Shown: positions 26,310 to 36,000, numbered from the stretch's first letter. The stretch: 64,000 nt of DNA from WLMZ01 sp031410915 (GCA_031410915.1 JANNZY010000176.1:1-64000), one strand, 5' to 3'. Numbers and translations: made by a program. The notes: generated by a model not told the origin, from the sequence alone.

Positions 26310-27641
26310 ATGTCAAAGGTGCTCACGTCCCTGCCCACCGGTGAACGGGTGGGCATTGCATTCTCGGGTGGACTCGACACGTCGGCGGCGGTCGCGTGGA
26401 TGCGCGAGAAGGGCGCGCTCCCCTGCGCCTACACCGCCGACCTCGGCCAGGCCGACGAGGCCGATCTGCCCGGCGTGCCCGATCGGGCCAAGCAGTACGG
26501 CGCCGAGCTGGCCCGCATCGTCGACTGCCGCACCGAACTCGTGCACGAGGGTCTGGTCGCGCTGCAGTGTGGCGCGTTCCACATCACCACCGCGGGCAAG
26601 ACCTACTTCAACACCACCCCGCTCGGGCGAGCCGTCACCGGCACGCTGCTCGTGCGCGCGATGCAGACCGACGGCGTCGACATCTGGGGCGACGGCAGCA
26701 CGTACAAGGGCAACGACATCGAGCGCTTCTATCGCTACGGCCTGCTCGTCAACCCGAACCTGCGGATCTACAAGCCGTGGCTCGACGAAGCGTTCGTCGG
26801 CGAGCTCGGCGGCCGGGCCGAGATGAGCGAGTACCTGCTGCAGAGGAAATTTCCTTATCGCGACAGCAAAGAGAAGGCGTACAGCACCGACGCCAACATC
26901 TGGGGCGCGACACACGAGGCCAAGCAACTCGAAGAGCTGTCGACCAGCATGGACATCGTCGATCCGATCATGGGCGTCGCGCACTACGACGAGTCGGTCA
27001 GCATTGCCAGCGAGGTCGTCACGATCCGCTTCGAAGAGGGCTGGCCGGTGGCGTTGAACGGCGAGACGTTCGACTCGCAGGTCGACCTCGTGCTGGCCGC
27101 GAACACGATCGGCGGCCGCCACGGTCTGGGGATGAGCGACCAGATCGAGAACCGCATCATCGAGGCCAAGAGCCGCGGCATCTACGAGGCCCCCGGTCTG
27201 GCGTTGCTGCACATCGGCTACGAGCGCCTCGTCACCGCGATCCACAACGAGGGCACCCAGGAGAACTACCGCACGATGGGTCGTCGTCTCGGCCGTCTGC
27301 TCTACGAGGGTCGCTGGTTCGACCCGCAGAGCCTGATGTTGCGCGAAGCGCTGTTGCGCTGGGTCGGCGCGGCCGTCACCGGCGAGGTCACCGTGCGGCT
27401 GCGTCGTGGCGACGACTACAGCATCCTCGACACCACCGGGCCAGACCTGACCTACTCACCGGAGCGGTTGAGCATGGAGCGCGTCGAGGACGCGCCGTTC
27501 GGGCCGCTGGACCGCATCGGCCAGCTGACGATGCGCAACCTCGACATCGAAGACACCCGCGCCAAGCTGGACGTGTACCGCAACGTCGGCACGCTTGGTG
27601 CCGGCGGACTGCTCGAGCTGGAAGGCCACAGCGAGAGCTGA
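26310..27641 (+). CDS. argG: Argininosuccinate synthase
   Basis: 443 residues from ATG 26310. Joins citrulline and aspartate with ATP in arginine synthesis. ATP loop AFSGGLDTSAAVAWM, AYTADLGQAD, and substrate-binding stretches GSTYKGNDIERFYRYG and STDANIWGATHEAK. The length, N-terminus and HITTAGKTYFNTTPLGRAVTGTLL match the long (E. coli-type) ArgG rather than the 400-residue type common in actinobacteria. No other arginine gene is nearby. It starts 5 nt after the peptidase gene and ends 1 bp before the convergent M20 gene. Confidence 0.95.
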   Translation: MSKVLTSLPTGERVGIAFSGGLDTSAAVAWMREKGALPCAYTADLGQADEADLPGVPDRAKQYGAELARIVDCRTELVHEGLVALQCGAFHITTAGKTYFNTTPLGRAVTGTLLVRAMQTDGVDIWGDGSTYKGNDIERFYRYGLLVNPNLRIYKPWLDEAFVGELGGRAEMSEYLLQRKFPYRDSKEKAYSTDANIWGATHEAKQLEELSTSMDIVDPIMGVAHYDESVSIASEVVTIRFEEGWPVALNGETFDSQVDLVLAANTIGGRHGLGMSDQIENRIIEAKSRGIYEAPGLALLHIGYERLVTAIHNEGTQENYRTMGRRLGRLLYEGRWFDPQSLMLREALLRWVGAAVTGEVTVRLRRGDDYSILDTTGPDLTYSPERLSMERVEDAPFGPLDRIGQLTMRNLDIEDTRAKLDVYRNVGTLGAGGLLELEGHSES

Positions 27642-27642
27642 T

Positions 27643-28737
27643 TCAGCGCCGCTGCAACCGGCGCAGGATGCCGGTGACGAGGTCGGCGCGCTCGGACATC
27701 GACGCGACCTCGAGCCATTCGTGATCGGCATGCGCGCCACCGCCGACAGCGCCGAGACCGTCGAGTGTGGCGACGCCGATGGCCGCGGTGAAGTTGCCGT
27801 CCGAGCCCCCACCGACCGCGACGCCGGCGACATCGTCCATGCCGATCTCCTTGCCGACCTCGACTGCGATCGGGAAGAGCCACTCGCTGGCCGATGCCGG
27901 CATCGGCGGGCGGCCAATGCCGCCGCTGACTTCGAGCGTTGCGTTCGGTACCTGCGGGGTGAGCCCGGCCATTGCGGCTTCGAGGCGCTCCTTCTCGCCC
28001 GCCGCCTCGACCCGCACGTCGATCAGCACCTGGGCGTGGGCGGGCACGACGTTGTCGGTCGTGCCGATGCGAGCCACGGTCGGTGTGACCGTGGTGCCGA
28101 CCTCGGGGCGGGCGAACGTCGCGATCGCGAGCACCTGGTGCGCCGCTTCGATCAACGCATTGACGCCCTTCTCCGGTTCGAGGCCGGCATGCGCGGCCTT
28201 GCCGTGGACGACGAGCTCGAACGTGCCGACGCCTTTGCGGGCCGTCTTCAGCGCGCCGCCGTCGGCACTCGGCTCGAGCACCAGCACTGCTCCGCACGCG
28301 AGGGCGCGTTGCTCGATCAGACCTTGCGAGGCCTTCGACCCGACTTCCTCGTCCGGGGTGAACAGCAACTCGATGCCGGCGCGATCGTCCAGCGCGGCGA
28401 CGGCATGGATCGATTGCACGATGCCGCCCTTCATGTCGAACACGCCTGGGCCGGTGGCCTTGCCGTCGGCGACGGTGAATGGGCGGGCCGCCAGCGAGCC
28501 GAGTGGGAACACGGTGTCGTGATGGCCGACGACGAGCGCTCTCGGATCCCCGCCGCCCGACCAGTGCACCATCGGGCCGGCAACCGTGTCGATCACCGCG
28601 GCCGCGCTGCCGAGACGCTGCTCGATCACTCTGGCCACGGCCGCTGCCGACGCAGCCAACGCTTCGACGTCTCGCGAGGGCGACTCCACGTTCACGAGGG
28701 TCGCCAGGTCGTCGAGCATCGCGTTCAGATCAGCCAC
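27643..28737 (-). CDS. M20-family metallopeptidase (glutamate carboxypeptidase/ArgE-DapE-like)
   Basis: 364 residues; I chose GTG 28737 (VADLNAMLDDLATLVNVESPS). Two-zinc ligands: GHHDTVFP, PGVFDMKGG, TPDEEVGS (catalytic Glu and ligand Glu) and the C-terminal GGGAHADHEWL His. The dimerisation domain has VHGKAAHAGLEPEKGVNALIEAAH. Members remove an amino acid or acyl group from small amides; substrate unknown. It abuts argG tail to tail. Confidence 0.88.
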   Translation of the reverse strand: MADLNAMLDDLATLVNVESPSRDVEALAASAAAVARVIEQRLGSAAAVIDTVAGPMVHWSGGGDPRALVVGHHDTVFPLGSLAARPFTVADGKATGPGVFDMKGGIVQSIHAVAALDDRAGIELLFTPDEEVGSKASQGLIEQRALACGAVLVLEPSADGGALKTARKGVGTFELVVHGKAAHAGLEPEKGVNALIEAAHQVLAIATFARPEVGTTVTPTVARIGTTDNVVPAHAQVLIDVRVEAAGEKERLEAAMAGLTPQVPNATLEVSGGIGRPPMPASASEWLFPIAVEVGKEIGMDDVAGVAVGGGSDGNFTAAIGVATLDGLGAVGGGAHADHEWLEVASMSERADLVTGILRRLQRR

Positions 28738-28770
28738 GGCTTCATTCTGCCCCTGCGCGAGACTCGATCC

Positions 28771-31098
28771 ATGCCCCGTGCCCGATCGTTCATCGCCGCG
28801 TCCATCGTTGTGTCGCTGCTTGCCGCGTCGTGCTCGGACGACAACAAGCAGTCGGACACGACCGCGGCTCCGCCGAGCACGACGCCGGGCACGACGCCGG
28901 TCACCGAACCGGCGGCGACATCGGGCCCGGACACGGTGGTGGCTGCGGACACGAGCGCCGTCGACACCACGGTCGCTGCAGGACCGGCGACGTTCACTGT
29001 GCGCCCCGGCGTCAACCAACTCGCCGTACTCGACGCCGAGCCGGAGACCACGCTGCGCTTGACCCGCGACGACAGCACGTTCGTCGAGGGCGTCGCCGAC
29101 GCGATGGGTTCCTACCTGTGGCGCAGTCTGCCCGCCGGCAAGTACGTCGTGCGCACGGCGACCGGCGAGGCGCAACAGAGCGACGAGGCCACCGTGCTGG
29201 ACGAGGACGACATCCCGGATGCGTCGTTCTACAGCGAACAGCAGCTGCCGTCGCCCGGGTTCGGGTACATCACGACACGTGACGGCACGACGCTGAGCGC
29301 CAACGTGCTGTTGCCCGGTCCGGCGGACCAGGGCCCGTATCCGACCATCGTCGAGTACAGCGGTTACCAGCCGAGCGACCCGGGCAGCACGACGTTCGGT
29401 CAGTTGTTCAACGCGCTCGGCTACGCGTACGTCGGCGTCAACATGCGCGGCTCGGGGTGCAGCGGCGGCTCGTACCAGTTCTTCGAGCGAGCGCAGTCGA
29501 TCGACGGTTACGACGTGATCGAGGCGGTGGCGGCGCAGCCGTGGGTGCTCGACCACCGCGTCGGGATGGGTGGCATCTCCTACCCCGGCATCAGCCAGCT
29601 CTTCGTGGCATCCACACAGCCGCCGAGCCTGGCCGCAATCACACCGCTCAGCGTGCTCGACGACTCCTACCGCGCCACGGGCTACCCGGGTGGGATCTTG
29701 AACACGGGATTCGCCGCGCCGTTCGCGCAGGAGCGCTACGACGAGGCGAAGCCGTACGGCCAGGAGTGGACGACGGAGCGCGCCGACGCCGGCGACACGA
29801 CGTGCGCGGACAACCAGAAGCTGCGCCTGCAGAACCCGGACTTCTTGGCGATGACCCGCGCCAACCCGTACTACGTGCCGGAGCTGGCCGACGTCTTGGC
29901 CCCGGCCACGTTCGTCGACACGATCGACGCCGCCGTGTTCCTGGCCGGCGCCTGGCAGGACGAACAGACCGGCGGCCACTTCCCGGACATGCTCGACGAC
30001 TTCACGACCGACCACCTCTACGTCGACCTCGTCAACGGGTTGCACACCGATTCGTTGAGCCCGACGATCTTCGCCCGGATGGTGGAGTTCCTCGACCTCT
30101 ACGTCGCGCATCGCACACCGTCGCTTTCCGGCGCGAGAGCCGTCGCCAACGTGCTCGTGCCGCAGCTGTACGCGGTGGACGAGGTGACTGTTCCGGAGGA
30201 CCGCTTCACCGGGATGAGCTACGAGGATGCGTTGGCCGCGTTCGAGGCCGAGCCACCGGTGCGGGTGCTGTTCGAGCAGGGTGACGGCGGTGCCGAGCCG
30301 GGCGCGCCGTACCCGCGGTTCACGGCGTCCTTTGCGTCGTGGCCGATCCCTGACGCCGAGACCACCACGTGGTTCCTGGCCGACCAGGGTGCATTGGTGT
30401 CGACGGTGCCGACCACCGCCGGCGAGGACACGTACACCGCGGACCCGTCGGCGCTGCCGAAGGCGTTCTATCCGGGCGGGCGCAGCAGCGACATCTGGCA
30501 CGCTGACACGACCTATGACTGGGAGCCGATCCCGGACGGCACCGGCGTCGGCTACCTCACGCAACCCTTGCGCAACGACACGGTCGTGGTCGGTACGGGT
30601 TCGGTCGATCTGTGGATCGAGTCGTCGGCGGCGGACACCGATCTCGAGGTCACGATCAGCGAGGTGCGTCCCGACGGCACGGAGATGTACGTGCAGAGTG
30701 GATGGTTGCGGGCATCGCATCGTGGCCTGGACGAGGCCGCGAGCACGGACATCAAGCCGGTGCAGACCCACGCCGAGGCCGATGCCGAGCCGCTGCCGGC
30801 GGGCGAGATGACGCCGGTGCGGATCGAGCTGTTCCCGTTCGCGTACGCGTTCCGGGCCGGCAACCAGATCCGCATCACCGTCGACGCACCGGGCAACAGC
30901 CGCCCGGTGTGGGAGTTCGAAACGATCAGCGACGGAGAGAGCGTCACCGTCGGCCACGGCGCCGATACGCCATCGGCGCTGGTGCTGCCCGTGGTGGCGA
31001 GCATGGCTGTGCCGGCCGGCGCTGCCCCGTGCGGATCGCTGCGCGGCCAGCCGTGCCGGACCTATGACCCGTTGGTCAACGAGGTGCTTCCGATCTGA
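28771..31098 (+). CDS. Secreted lipoprotein hydrolase, CocE/NonD (X-Pro dipeptidyl-peptidase S15) family
   Basis: 775 residues from ATG 28771. Lipobox LLAASC, then a Thr/Pro linker. The alpha/beta hydrolase core begins at GYITTRDGTTLSANVLLPG; the nucleophile Ser lies in GMGGISYPGISQ, the Asp probably in GAWQDEQTGG and the His in NGLHTDS. The C-terminal jelly-roll domain typical of the family follows (VGTGSVDLWIESSAADTDLEVTISEVRPDG, FAYAFRAGNQIRITVDAPGN). These enzymes cleave esters or Xaa-Pro peptides; surface location and unknown substrate. Confidence 0.88.
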   Translation: MPRARSFIAASIVVSLLAASCSDDNKQSDTTAAPPSTTPGTTPVTEPAATSGPDTVVAADTSAVDTTVAAGPATFTVRPGVNQLAVLDAEPETTLRLTRDDSTFVEGVADAMGSYLWRSLPAGKYVVRTATGEAQQSDEATVLDEDDIPDASFYSEQQLPSPGFGYITTRDGTTLSANVLLPGPADQGPYPTIVEYSGYQPSDPGSTTFGQLFNALGYAYVGVNMRGSGCSGGSYQFFERAQSIDGYDVIEAVAAQPWVLDHRVGMGGISYPGISQLFVASTQPPSLAAITPLSVLDDSYRATGYPGGILNTGFAAPFAQERYDEAKPYGQEWTTERADAGDTTCADNQKLRLQNPDFLAMTRANPYYVPELADVLAPATFVDTIDAAVFLAGAWQDEQTGGHFPDMLDDFTTDHLYVDLVNGLHTDSLSPTIFARMVEFLDLYVAHRTPSLSGARAVANVLVPQLYAVDEVTVPEDRFTGMSYEDALAAFEAEPPVRVLFEQGDGGAEPGAPYPRFTASFASWPIPDAETTTWFLADQGALVSTVPTTAGEDTYTADPSALPKAFYPGGRSSDIWHADTTYDWEPIPDGTGVGYLTQPLRNDTVVVGTGSVDLWIESSAADTDLEVTISEVRPDGTEMYVQSGWLRASHRGLDEAASTDIKPVQTHAEADAEPLPAGEMTPVRIELFPFAYAFRAGNQIRITVDAPGNSRPVWEFETISDGESVTVGHGADTPSALVLPVVASMAVPAGAAPCGSLRGQPCRTYDPLVNEVLPI

Positions 31099-31279
31099 TG
31101 ATCATCGCCGTCAACTCGTGCGGCGACACGCCGAGCACGACGGACTCATCGGCGAGTTCGAACTCGTGCTCGCCCCGGTCGGCGTCCGATGAGGTGCGGG
31201 GAGAGATCGACCACGACTGCGAGGCGAGCCACGCGCCTTCGCCGAATGCACCGGAACATCGGGCAGCGCGCATGCGAAC

Positions 31280-32107
31280 ATGGTCTCCATGGACCGGCGC
31301 GCCGAACTCGGGGAGTTCCTGCGGGCCCGGCGAGAGGCGATGCGGCCCGGCGATGTCGGGCTCCCGACGGGCGGGCGGCGGCGAACCCCCGGCCTGCGCC
31401 GGGAGGAGGTCGCGCTGCTCGCCGGTGTGTCGGTGACGTGGTACACGTGGCTCGAACAGGGACGGCGGATCAATGCCTCGCGCGACGTGCTGCTCGCGTT
31501 GGCTCGCACGTTGAAGCTCGACGACGCCGGCCGCAACCACCTGCTGATGCTCGCCAGCGGCGAGACGTTCGAGAAGGTCGAGCGGATCCTCGAAGCGCCC
31601 GATGCGATCATCCGTCTGATCACGTCGATGGAGCCGGCCCCCGCCTACGTGCTCGGGCCGCGGTGGGAGATCGTCGCGTGGAACTCGGCCGAGGAGCGGC
31701 TGTACACGATGCTGCCCCGTCTCGCCGACGAGGAGCGCAACCTGCTGTGGGTCATGTTCTGCGAGCCGGCAGCACGCTCGCTGATCGGTGGCTGGACGGA
31801 CCGGGCGCGCAGCACGCTGGCGGAGTTCCGCGCCGGCACGACACTGCTGTTCGACGACCCGGACATGATCGCGCTGACCGACCGCATCGCCGCCTGCAGC
31901 CCGGAGTTCGCCGAGTGGTGGCCGCTGCACGACGTGGCGGCGTTCCAGACCCGGTTGCGCCGCTATCACCATCCCCGCGCGGGTGATCTCGTCTTCGAGT
32001 ACCAGCAGCTGATCCCGTCCGAGTGGCCGCACCTGCGGGTGATCTGCCAGCTGCCGCTCCCCGGCGACGACAGCGCGCAACGCCTCAATGCTTGGAGAGA
32101 TATCTAG
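31280..32107 (+). CDS. XRE-type HTH regulator with MmyB-like ligand domain
   Basis: 275 residues from ATG 31280 (ATG 31289 possible). HTH at residues 35-75: GRRRTPGLRREEVALLAGVSVTWYTWLEQGR. The C-terminal half has the MmyB-type ligand pocket (PAYVLGPRWEIVAWNSAEERLY, LLWVMFCEPAARSLI, AAFQTRLRRYHHPRAGDLVFEYQQL), which in this family may bind fatty-acid-like ligands and often controls an SDR or hydrolase nearby. The 181 bp before it hold no feature I can support. Confidence 0.88.
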   Translation: MVSMDRRAELGEFLRARREAMRPGDVGLPTGGRRRTPGLRREEVALLAGVSVTWYTWLEQGRRINASRDVLLALARTLKLDDAGRNHLLMLASGETFEKVERILEAPDAIIRLITSMEPAPAYVLGPRWEIVAWNSAEERLYTMLPRLADEERNLLWVMFCEPAARSLIGGWTDRARSTLAEFRAGTTLLFDDPDMIALTDRIAACSPEFAEWWPLHDVAAFQTRLRRYHHPRAGDLVFEYQQLIPSEWPHLRVICQLPLPGDDSAQRLNAWRDI

Positions 32108-32126
32108 GACTGTCTCACAATCCGCG

Positions 32127-32147
32127 TTTCTGACGCACCGTCAGATT
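32127..32147. promoter_or_regulatory. Catabolic-regulon operator, site 2
   Basis: TTTCTGACG, CAC, CGTCAGATT: 7 of 9 arm positions pair. It lies 17 nt before the ATG at 32165. A TACTGT -10 box at 32153-32158 sits between operator and start, 6 nt from the ATG. Confidence 0.8.
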
Positions 32148-32164
32148 TCAGCTACTGTCGCCGT

Positions 32165-33079
32165 ATGATCGAGATCCCGCAGGGGGCGCGGGTGTACGGC
32201 ATGCAGTTGCCGATCCAGGCCCAGAGCGCGTACTTCGTTGCCGATTGGGAGCGCGAGGCCGGGCCGTCCGAACTTGCTCGCATCGCGCAGACCGCGGACG
32301 ACACCGGCTTCTTCTACATCGGTGTGTGCGACCACGTCGCGCTGCCGGAATCCGTTGTCGGCGGTATGGGGACCCACTGGCAGGAGCCGATTGGCACGCT
32401 GTCGTGGCTCGCCGCGCTCACGACTCGGACCGGTCTGCTGACTCATGTCTACGTCTTGCCCTATCGCCATCCGCTGATGGCTGCGAAGCAGTTCTCCAAC
32501 CTCGACTTCCTGTCGCGCGGGCGGGCTCTCGCAGGCATCGGCGCGGGGCACGTCGAGGCCGAGTTCGATCACCTCGGTGTCGACTTCCACCGCCGCGGCA
32601 AAGCGGTCGACGCAGCCTTGCCGGTCTTCACCGCGGCGTTGGAGAACGAGTTCGTCGACGGCTTCGGGTCATTGCCGCGGCCCGTCCAGTCACCGCGACC
32701 GCCACTGTGGATCGCCGGATCCAGCGCCCCCGCCATCGCCCGCGCGGCCCGCTTTGGTGATGGCTGGCTGCCGCAGGGTCCGAGCAACCAGGACATGGTC
32801 GACTCGCTGCAGCGCCAGCGCGAGACGGCGGGGCGAGCCGAACGGCCGATGATGATCGGCCACATCACGCCGTTCCTGTACATCGGCGATCCAGGCTGGG
32901 ACGTCGGCGGTGGCGCCATCACCGGCTCGCCCGTCGCGATTGCCGAGCAGATCCTGGCCGGCACTGCGACCGGCGTGAACCAGCTGCAGGTGCGCTTCAA
33001 GGCGCGCACCTGCGACGAGCTGTGCGAGCAGATGATCACGTTTGCGAACGACGTCGCGCCGCTGCTCACCACGATCTGA
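32165..33079 (+). CDS. LLM class (luciferase-like, probably F420-dependent) oxidoreductase
   Basis: 304 residues from ATG 32165, probably leaderless. TIM-barrel pattern: GFFYIGVCDHVALPE, TGLLTHVYVLPYRHPLMAAKQFSNLDFLSRGRALAGIGAGH, PPLWIAGSSAPAIARAARFGDGWLPQG. Reduced flavin or F420 is the usual cofactor; the substrate here is unknown. It is first in a run of three plus-strand genes with a CrtC/AttH-like protein and a CoA-transferase, and it is controlled by operator site 2. Confidence 0.88.
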   Translation: MIEIPQGARVYGMQLPIQAQSAYFVADWEREAGPSELARIAQTADDTGFFYIGVCDHVALPESVVGGMGTHWQEPIGTLSWLAALTTRTGLLTHVYVLPYRHPLMAAKQFSNLDFLSRGRALAGIGAGHVEAEFDHLGVDFHRRGKAVDAALPVFTAALENEFVDGFGSLPRPVQSPRPPLWIAGSSAPAIARAARFGDGWLPQGPSNQDMVDSLQRQRETAGRAERPMMIGHITPFLYIGDPGWDVGGGAITGSPVAIAEQILAGTATGVNQLQVRFKARTCDELCEQMITFANDVAPLLTTI

Positions 33080-33106
33080 ACTCGATCTGAACGGAGAACC
33101 CCTCGG

Positions 33107-34252
33107 ATGTTGACCAACCTCGACGACTACCCCATTCACCAGTTCGCCGAGCCGATGCGGTACGTCGGCACGAGCGACCGCAACTTCTACGACCGCTACT
33201 ACTTCATGGGTTTCGAGACGGGCGGCGAGGCGATGTTCATCGCCGGCCTCGGCGTGTACCCGAACCTCGGCGTCATCGATGCGTTCGTCGCGATTATGTG
33301 CGACGGCAACTACACGGTGCTGCGCGCGTCGCAGGAGCTGGAACTGTCCGACCGATTGCGTCCGTCGGTCGGGCCGATCCACGTCGACATCGTCGAGGCG
33401 CTGAAGTCGCTGCGCGTCTGGACCGAACCGAACGATCACGGGGTCCAGTTCGACTGCACGTTCACCGGCGCGCACGAGCCGTTCGCGGAGCCGCGCCACT
33501 CCGTGCGCGAGAACGGGCGGATCATCTTCGATACGACCCGCCTGGCCCAGACCGGCACCTGGGCCGGATCGTTCACCGTCGACGGTCGCACGTTCGAGGT
33601 CGGCAACGACACCTGGTGGGGCACACGCGATCGCAGCTGGGGTGTGCGCCCGATCGGCGAAGCCGAGCCGCAGGGCATCCGCGCCAAGAAGCACTTCACA
33701 TGGTTCTGGGTGTACACGCCGGTCAAGTTCGAGGATCACTCGATCCTGATCATGATGCAGGAGCACCAAGACGGCAGTCGCGTGCTGGAGGAAGCAGTGC
33801 GGATGTGGCCGGCCGAGACGGGCAAGCCGCACGAGTTCTTCAGCCGGCCGCGCCATGCAATGCGCTTCGAGCCCGGCACCCGGTTCAGCACCGGCGCGAC
33901 GCTGGCCATGGATCGCGTCGACGACGACGGGTCGATCCTCGAGACGCTGTCGATCGAGGTCGAGCCGCTCCTGCCGATCCACATCGGCATCGGCACCGGG
34001 TACGGGTACGACAACGACTGGCGTCACGGCATGTGGCAGGGCGTCGACCCGGTCGTGCAACGCTTCGATCTGGACACGAACACGCCCGAGGGAAAGGCTC
34101 GCCTGTTCGGCATCGTCGACAACGGCGCGAAGTTCACCTACGCGGATTCGCTCGGCGCGCACACCGGCTTCGGGTTGTACGAGAACCTGATCATCGGCCC
34201 GCACGACCAGTACGGGTTCGTCGACATGCTCGACGGCTACACCGGGTCCTGA
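33107..34252 (+). CDS. Conserved hypothetical protein, AttH/CrtC-like or DUF7064/DUF7065-like
   Basis: 381 residues from ATG 33107, 27 nt after the LLM gene with GGAGAA upstream. Features: FYDRYYFMGFETGGEAMFIAGLGVYPNLGV, WWGTRDRSWGVRPIGE near residue 165-180, then a second beta-rich half (GTGYGYDNDWRHGMWQG). The tryptophan-rich RDRSWG motif is common in actinobacterial proteins of unknown function that resemble two lipocalin-like halves and often accompany acyl-CoA ligases. Function is unknown; likely a small-lipid-binding protein or hydratase. Confidence 0.7.
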   Translation: MLTNLDDYPIHQFAEPMRYVGTSDRNFYDRYYFMGFETGGEAMFIAGLGVYPNLGVIDAFVAIMCDGNYTVLRASQELELSDRLRPSVGPIHVDIVEALKSLRVWTEPNDHGVQFDCTFTGAHEPFAEPRHSVRENGRIIFDTTRLAQTGTWAGSFTVDGRTFEVGNDTWWGTRDRSWGVRPIGEAEPQGIRAKKHFTWFWVYTPVKFEDHSILIMMQEHQDGSRVLEEAVRMWPAETGKPHEFFSRPRHAMRFEPGTRFSTGATLAMDRVDDDGSILETLSIEVEPLLPIHIGIGTGYGYDNDWRHGMWQGVDPVVQRFDLDTNTPEGKARLFGIVDNGAKFTYADSLGAHTGFGLYENLIIGPHDQYGFVDMLDGYTGS

Positions 34253-34294
34253 GCACACACGGGCGTGGCCCGACACTGCGCCCGCCTCGTTCGC

Positions 34295-34300
34295 TACTGT
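34295..34300 (+). promoter_or_regulatory. -10 box of the CaiB-type CoA-transferase gene
   Basis: TACTGT in the context GCTACTGTCG, identical to the box at 32153-32158, 8 nt before ATG 34309. It suggests a leaderless transcript. No copy of the 21-bp operator is present here. Confidence 0.5.
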
Positions 34301-34308
34301 CGGGCACC

Positions 34309-35478
34309 ATGGGGGCACTCGACGGAATCACGGTGTTGGAGGCTGGGCTGCTGGTGCAGGGCCCACAAGCGTCGGCGATGCTCGGCGACTGGGGCGCTGA
34401 TGTCGTCAAGATCGAGCTGCCTGGGTTCGGCGACCAGAGCCGCTGGCTGCCGGTTGCGCCGGGCGACTTCCGGGCGCCGTACTTCATTGGTTGCAACCGC
34501 GGCAAGCGAAGCATCACCATCGATCTGCGCAAGCCGGACGGGCGTGAGGCGTTCCTGAAGCTGGCCGAGACGGCCGACGTCTTCATCTCCAACTTCAAGT
34601 CAGGCACGCTCGACGAGTGGGGTTTGTCGTACGAGGAGGTGGCGGCGCGCAACCCGCGCATCGTCTACGCCGCGGGAACCAGCTTCGGCACGCTCGGCCC
34701 CGACGCGGGACGCGAGGGCGCCGATCTCAGCGCGCAGTCGGCGAGCGGGCTGATCGCGACCACCGGCGCCGACGGTGCGCCGGTCACGCCGGTCGGCATC
34801 ACGATCTGCGATCACATCGCGAGCCTCAACATCGTCGCCGGCGTGTCGGCTGCACTCTTCGCCCGCGAGCGGACCGGTCGCGGCCAGCGCATCGACGTCT
34901 CGTTGCTCGGTGGGGCGGTGTGGGCGCAGGCGTCGGAGATGACCGCGACGCTGCTCACCGGAGCGTCGCCGGGCCGCTCGAACCAGGGTCACCCGCTCAT
35001 TCCGGGCGTGTATGGCATCTTCCCGACGAGTGACGGCTGGCTGGCGATCGTCGGCGTCGCCGGTGCCGATCGGGCCCGGTTCTACGAGGCGATCGGCCGT
35101 CCCGAACTCGTCGAGCGCTTTGCCGAGCCGCTGTACTTCGGCGACACGAAACGAGCCGTGTTCGCCGAGTTGTCGGCCACGTTCGCGACACGACCCACGG
35201 CGGAGTGGTGTGTACTCCTCACCGAGCACACGCTGCGCCACGCTCCCGTGCGCGACCACGCCGCTGTCGTCGCCGACCCCGGCGTCTGGGAGAACGGCTA
35301 CCTCACCCGCAACGCCGCCGGCGAGTCCTTCGTCGCGTCGCCCGTGAAGTTCAGCGACACCCCGGCACGTACCGGCGAGGTCGCCCCCGAACTCGGTCAG
35401 CACACCGAGGAAGTGCTCCTCGAAGCCGGCTTCACGTGGGACGACATCGCCGCGCTCCAAGCCGCCGGTGCCATCTGA
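34309..35478 (+). CDS. CaiB/BaiF family CoA-transferase
   Basis: 389 residues from ATG 34309. Class III CoA-transferase: MLGDWGADVVKIELPGFGDQSR, NRGKRSITIDLRKPDGREAFLKLAETADVFISNFKSG, SGLIATTG, and ICDHIASLN with the Asp that forms the acyl anhydride. C-terminal part HTLRHAPVRD...PGVWENGYL. Moves CoA between carboxylates; in this context it would activate a catabolic acid. The donor and acceptor are unknown. Confidence 0.9.
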   Translation: MGALDGITVLEAGLLVQGPQASAMLGDWGADVVKIELPGFGDQSRWLPVAPGDFRAPYFIGCNRGKRSITIDLRKPDGREAFLKLAETADVFISNFKSGTLDEWGLSYEEVAARNPRIVYAAGTSFGTLGPDAGREGADLSAQSASGLIATTGADGAPVTPVGITICDHIASLNIVAGVSAALFARERTGRGQRIDVSLLGGAVWAQASEMTATLLTGASPGRSNQGHPLIPGVYGIFPTSDGWLAIVGVAGADRARFYEAIGRPELVERFAEPLYFGDTKRAVFAELSATFATRPTAEWCVLLTEHTLRHAPVRDHAAVVADPGVWENGYLTRNAAGESFVASPVKFSDTPARTGEVAPELGQHTEEVLLEAGFTWDDIAALQAAGAI

Positions 35479-35550
35479 CCCCGCCGACCCAACGGTCACC
35501 TCCTTCCCGGCCAGCAGCCGCCCACCGCGGGGAAGGACTTCACCCAACAC

Positions 35551-35597
35551 GATCGGTCAACCTGGATTGACACACCGTCAAGCGCACTTGACCGATC
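35551..35597. repeat. 47-bp nested palindrome, copy 1
   Basis: Outer arms GATCGGTCAA / TTGACCGATC enclose an inner TTGAC-acacc-GTCAA palindrome. The upstream 45 bp (CAGCAGCCG...TTCACCCA) are also shared with the two other copies. Confidence 0.8.
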
Positions 35598-35809
35598 CCG
35601 CACGCGAACAACCTTCCCCCGGCGCCGGCCGCCACAGCGCAGGAGGGGGATGGGCACCACGGACCCGACTCAACGACCACCTCCTTCCCGGCACCCAGCC
35701 CTCGGCGCCAGATGGATGAACCGCCCTGTCGCCCGCGAGTCGTGCCGCGGGACCACCCCCTCTCTTGCCAAGCAGCCGCCCCACCGCAGGGAACGTGTTC
35801 ACCCAGCAC

Positions 35810-35856
35810 GATCGGTCAACCTGGATTGACATACCGTCAAGCGAACTTGACCGATC
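35810..35856. repeat. 47-bp nested palindrome, copy 2
   Basis: Same layout and length as copy 1; differs at only two positions (atacc loop, GCGAAC spacer). Followed by CCGGCACG as in copy 3. Confidence 0.8.
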
Positions 35857-35953
35857 CGGCACGGGCAACGACCTTCCTCCCCGCCAACCCCCAGGATCAA
35901 TCCCCTTCTTGGCCAGCAGCCGTATGCCCGGGGGAAAGGTGTTCACCCAGCAC

Positions 35954-36000
35954 GATCTGTCAAGTTGGGTTGACACATCGTCAAGCTGACTTGACCGATC
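35954..36000. repeat. 47-bp nested palindrome, copy 3
   Basis: Outer arms GATCTGTCAA / TTGACCGATC with one mismatch, inner TTGAC-acatc-GTCAA. The 607-bp stretch 35479-36085 is made of these three units with GC-rich linkers and carries no gene I can support. Confidence 0.8.

Noticed and set aside
27643..30957. A minus-strand frame open for about 1100 codons across the secreted hydrolase gene
   Set aside because: Only the 364 residues up to about 28737 look like a real (M20) protein; the rest is antisense to a clear lipoprotein hydrolase gene and is a GC-rich shadow.
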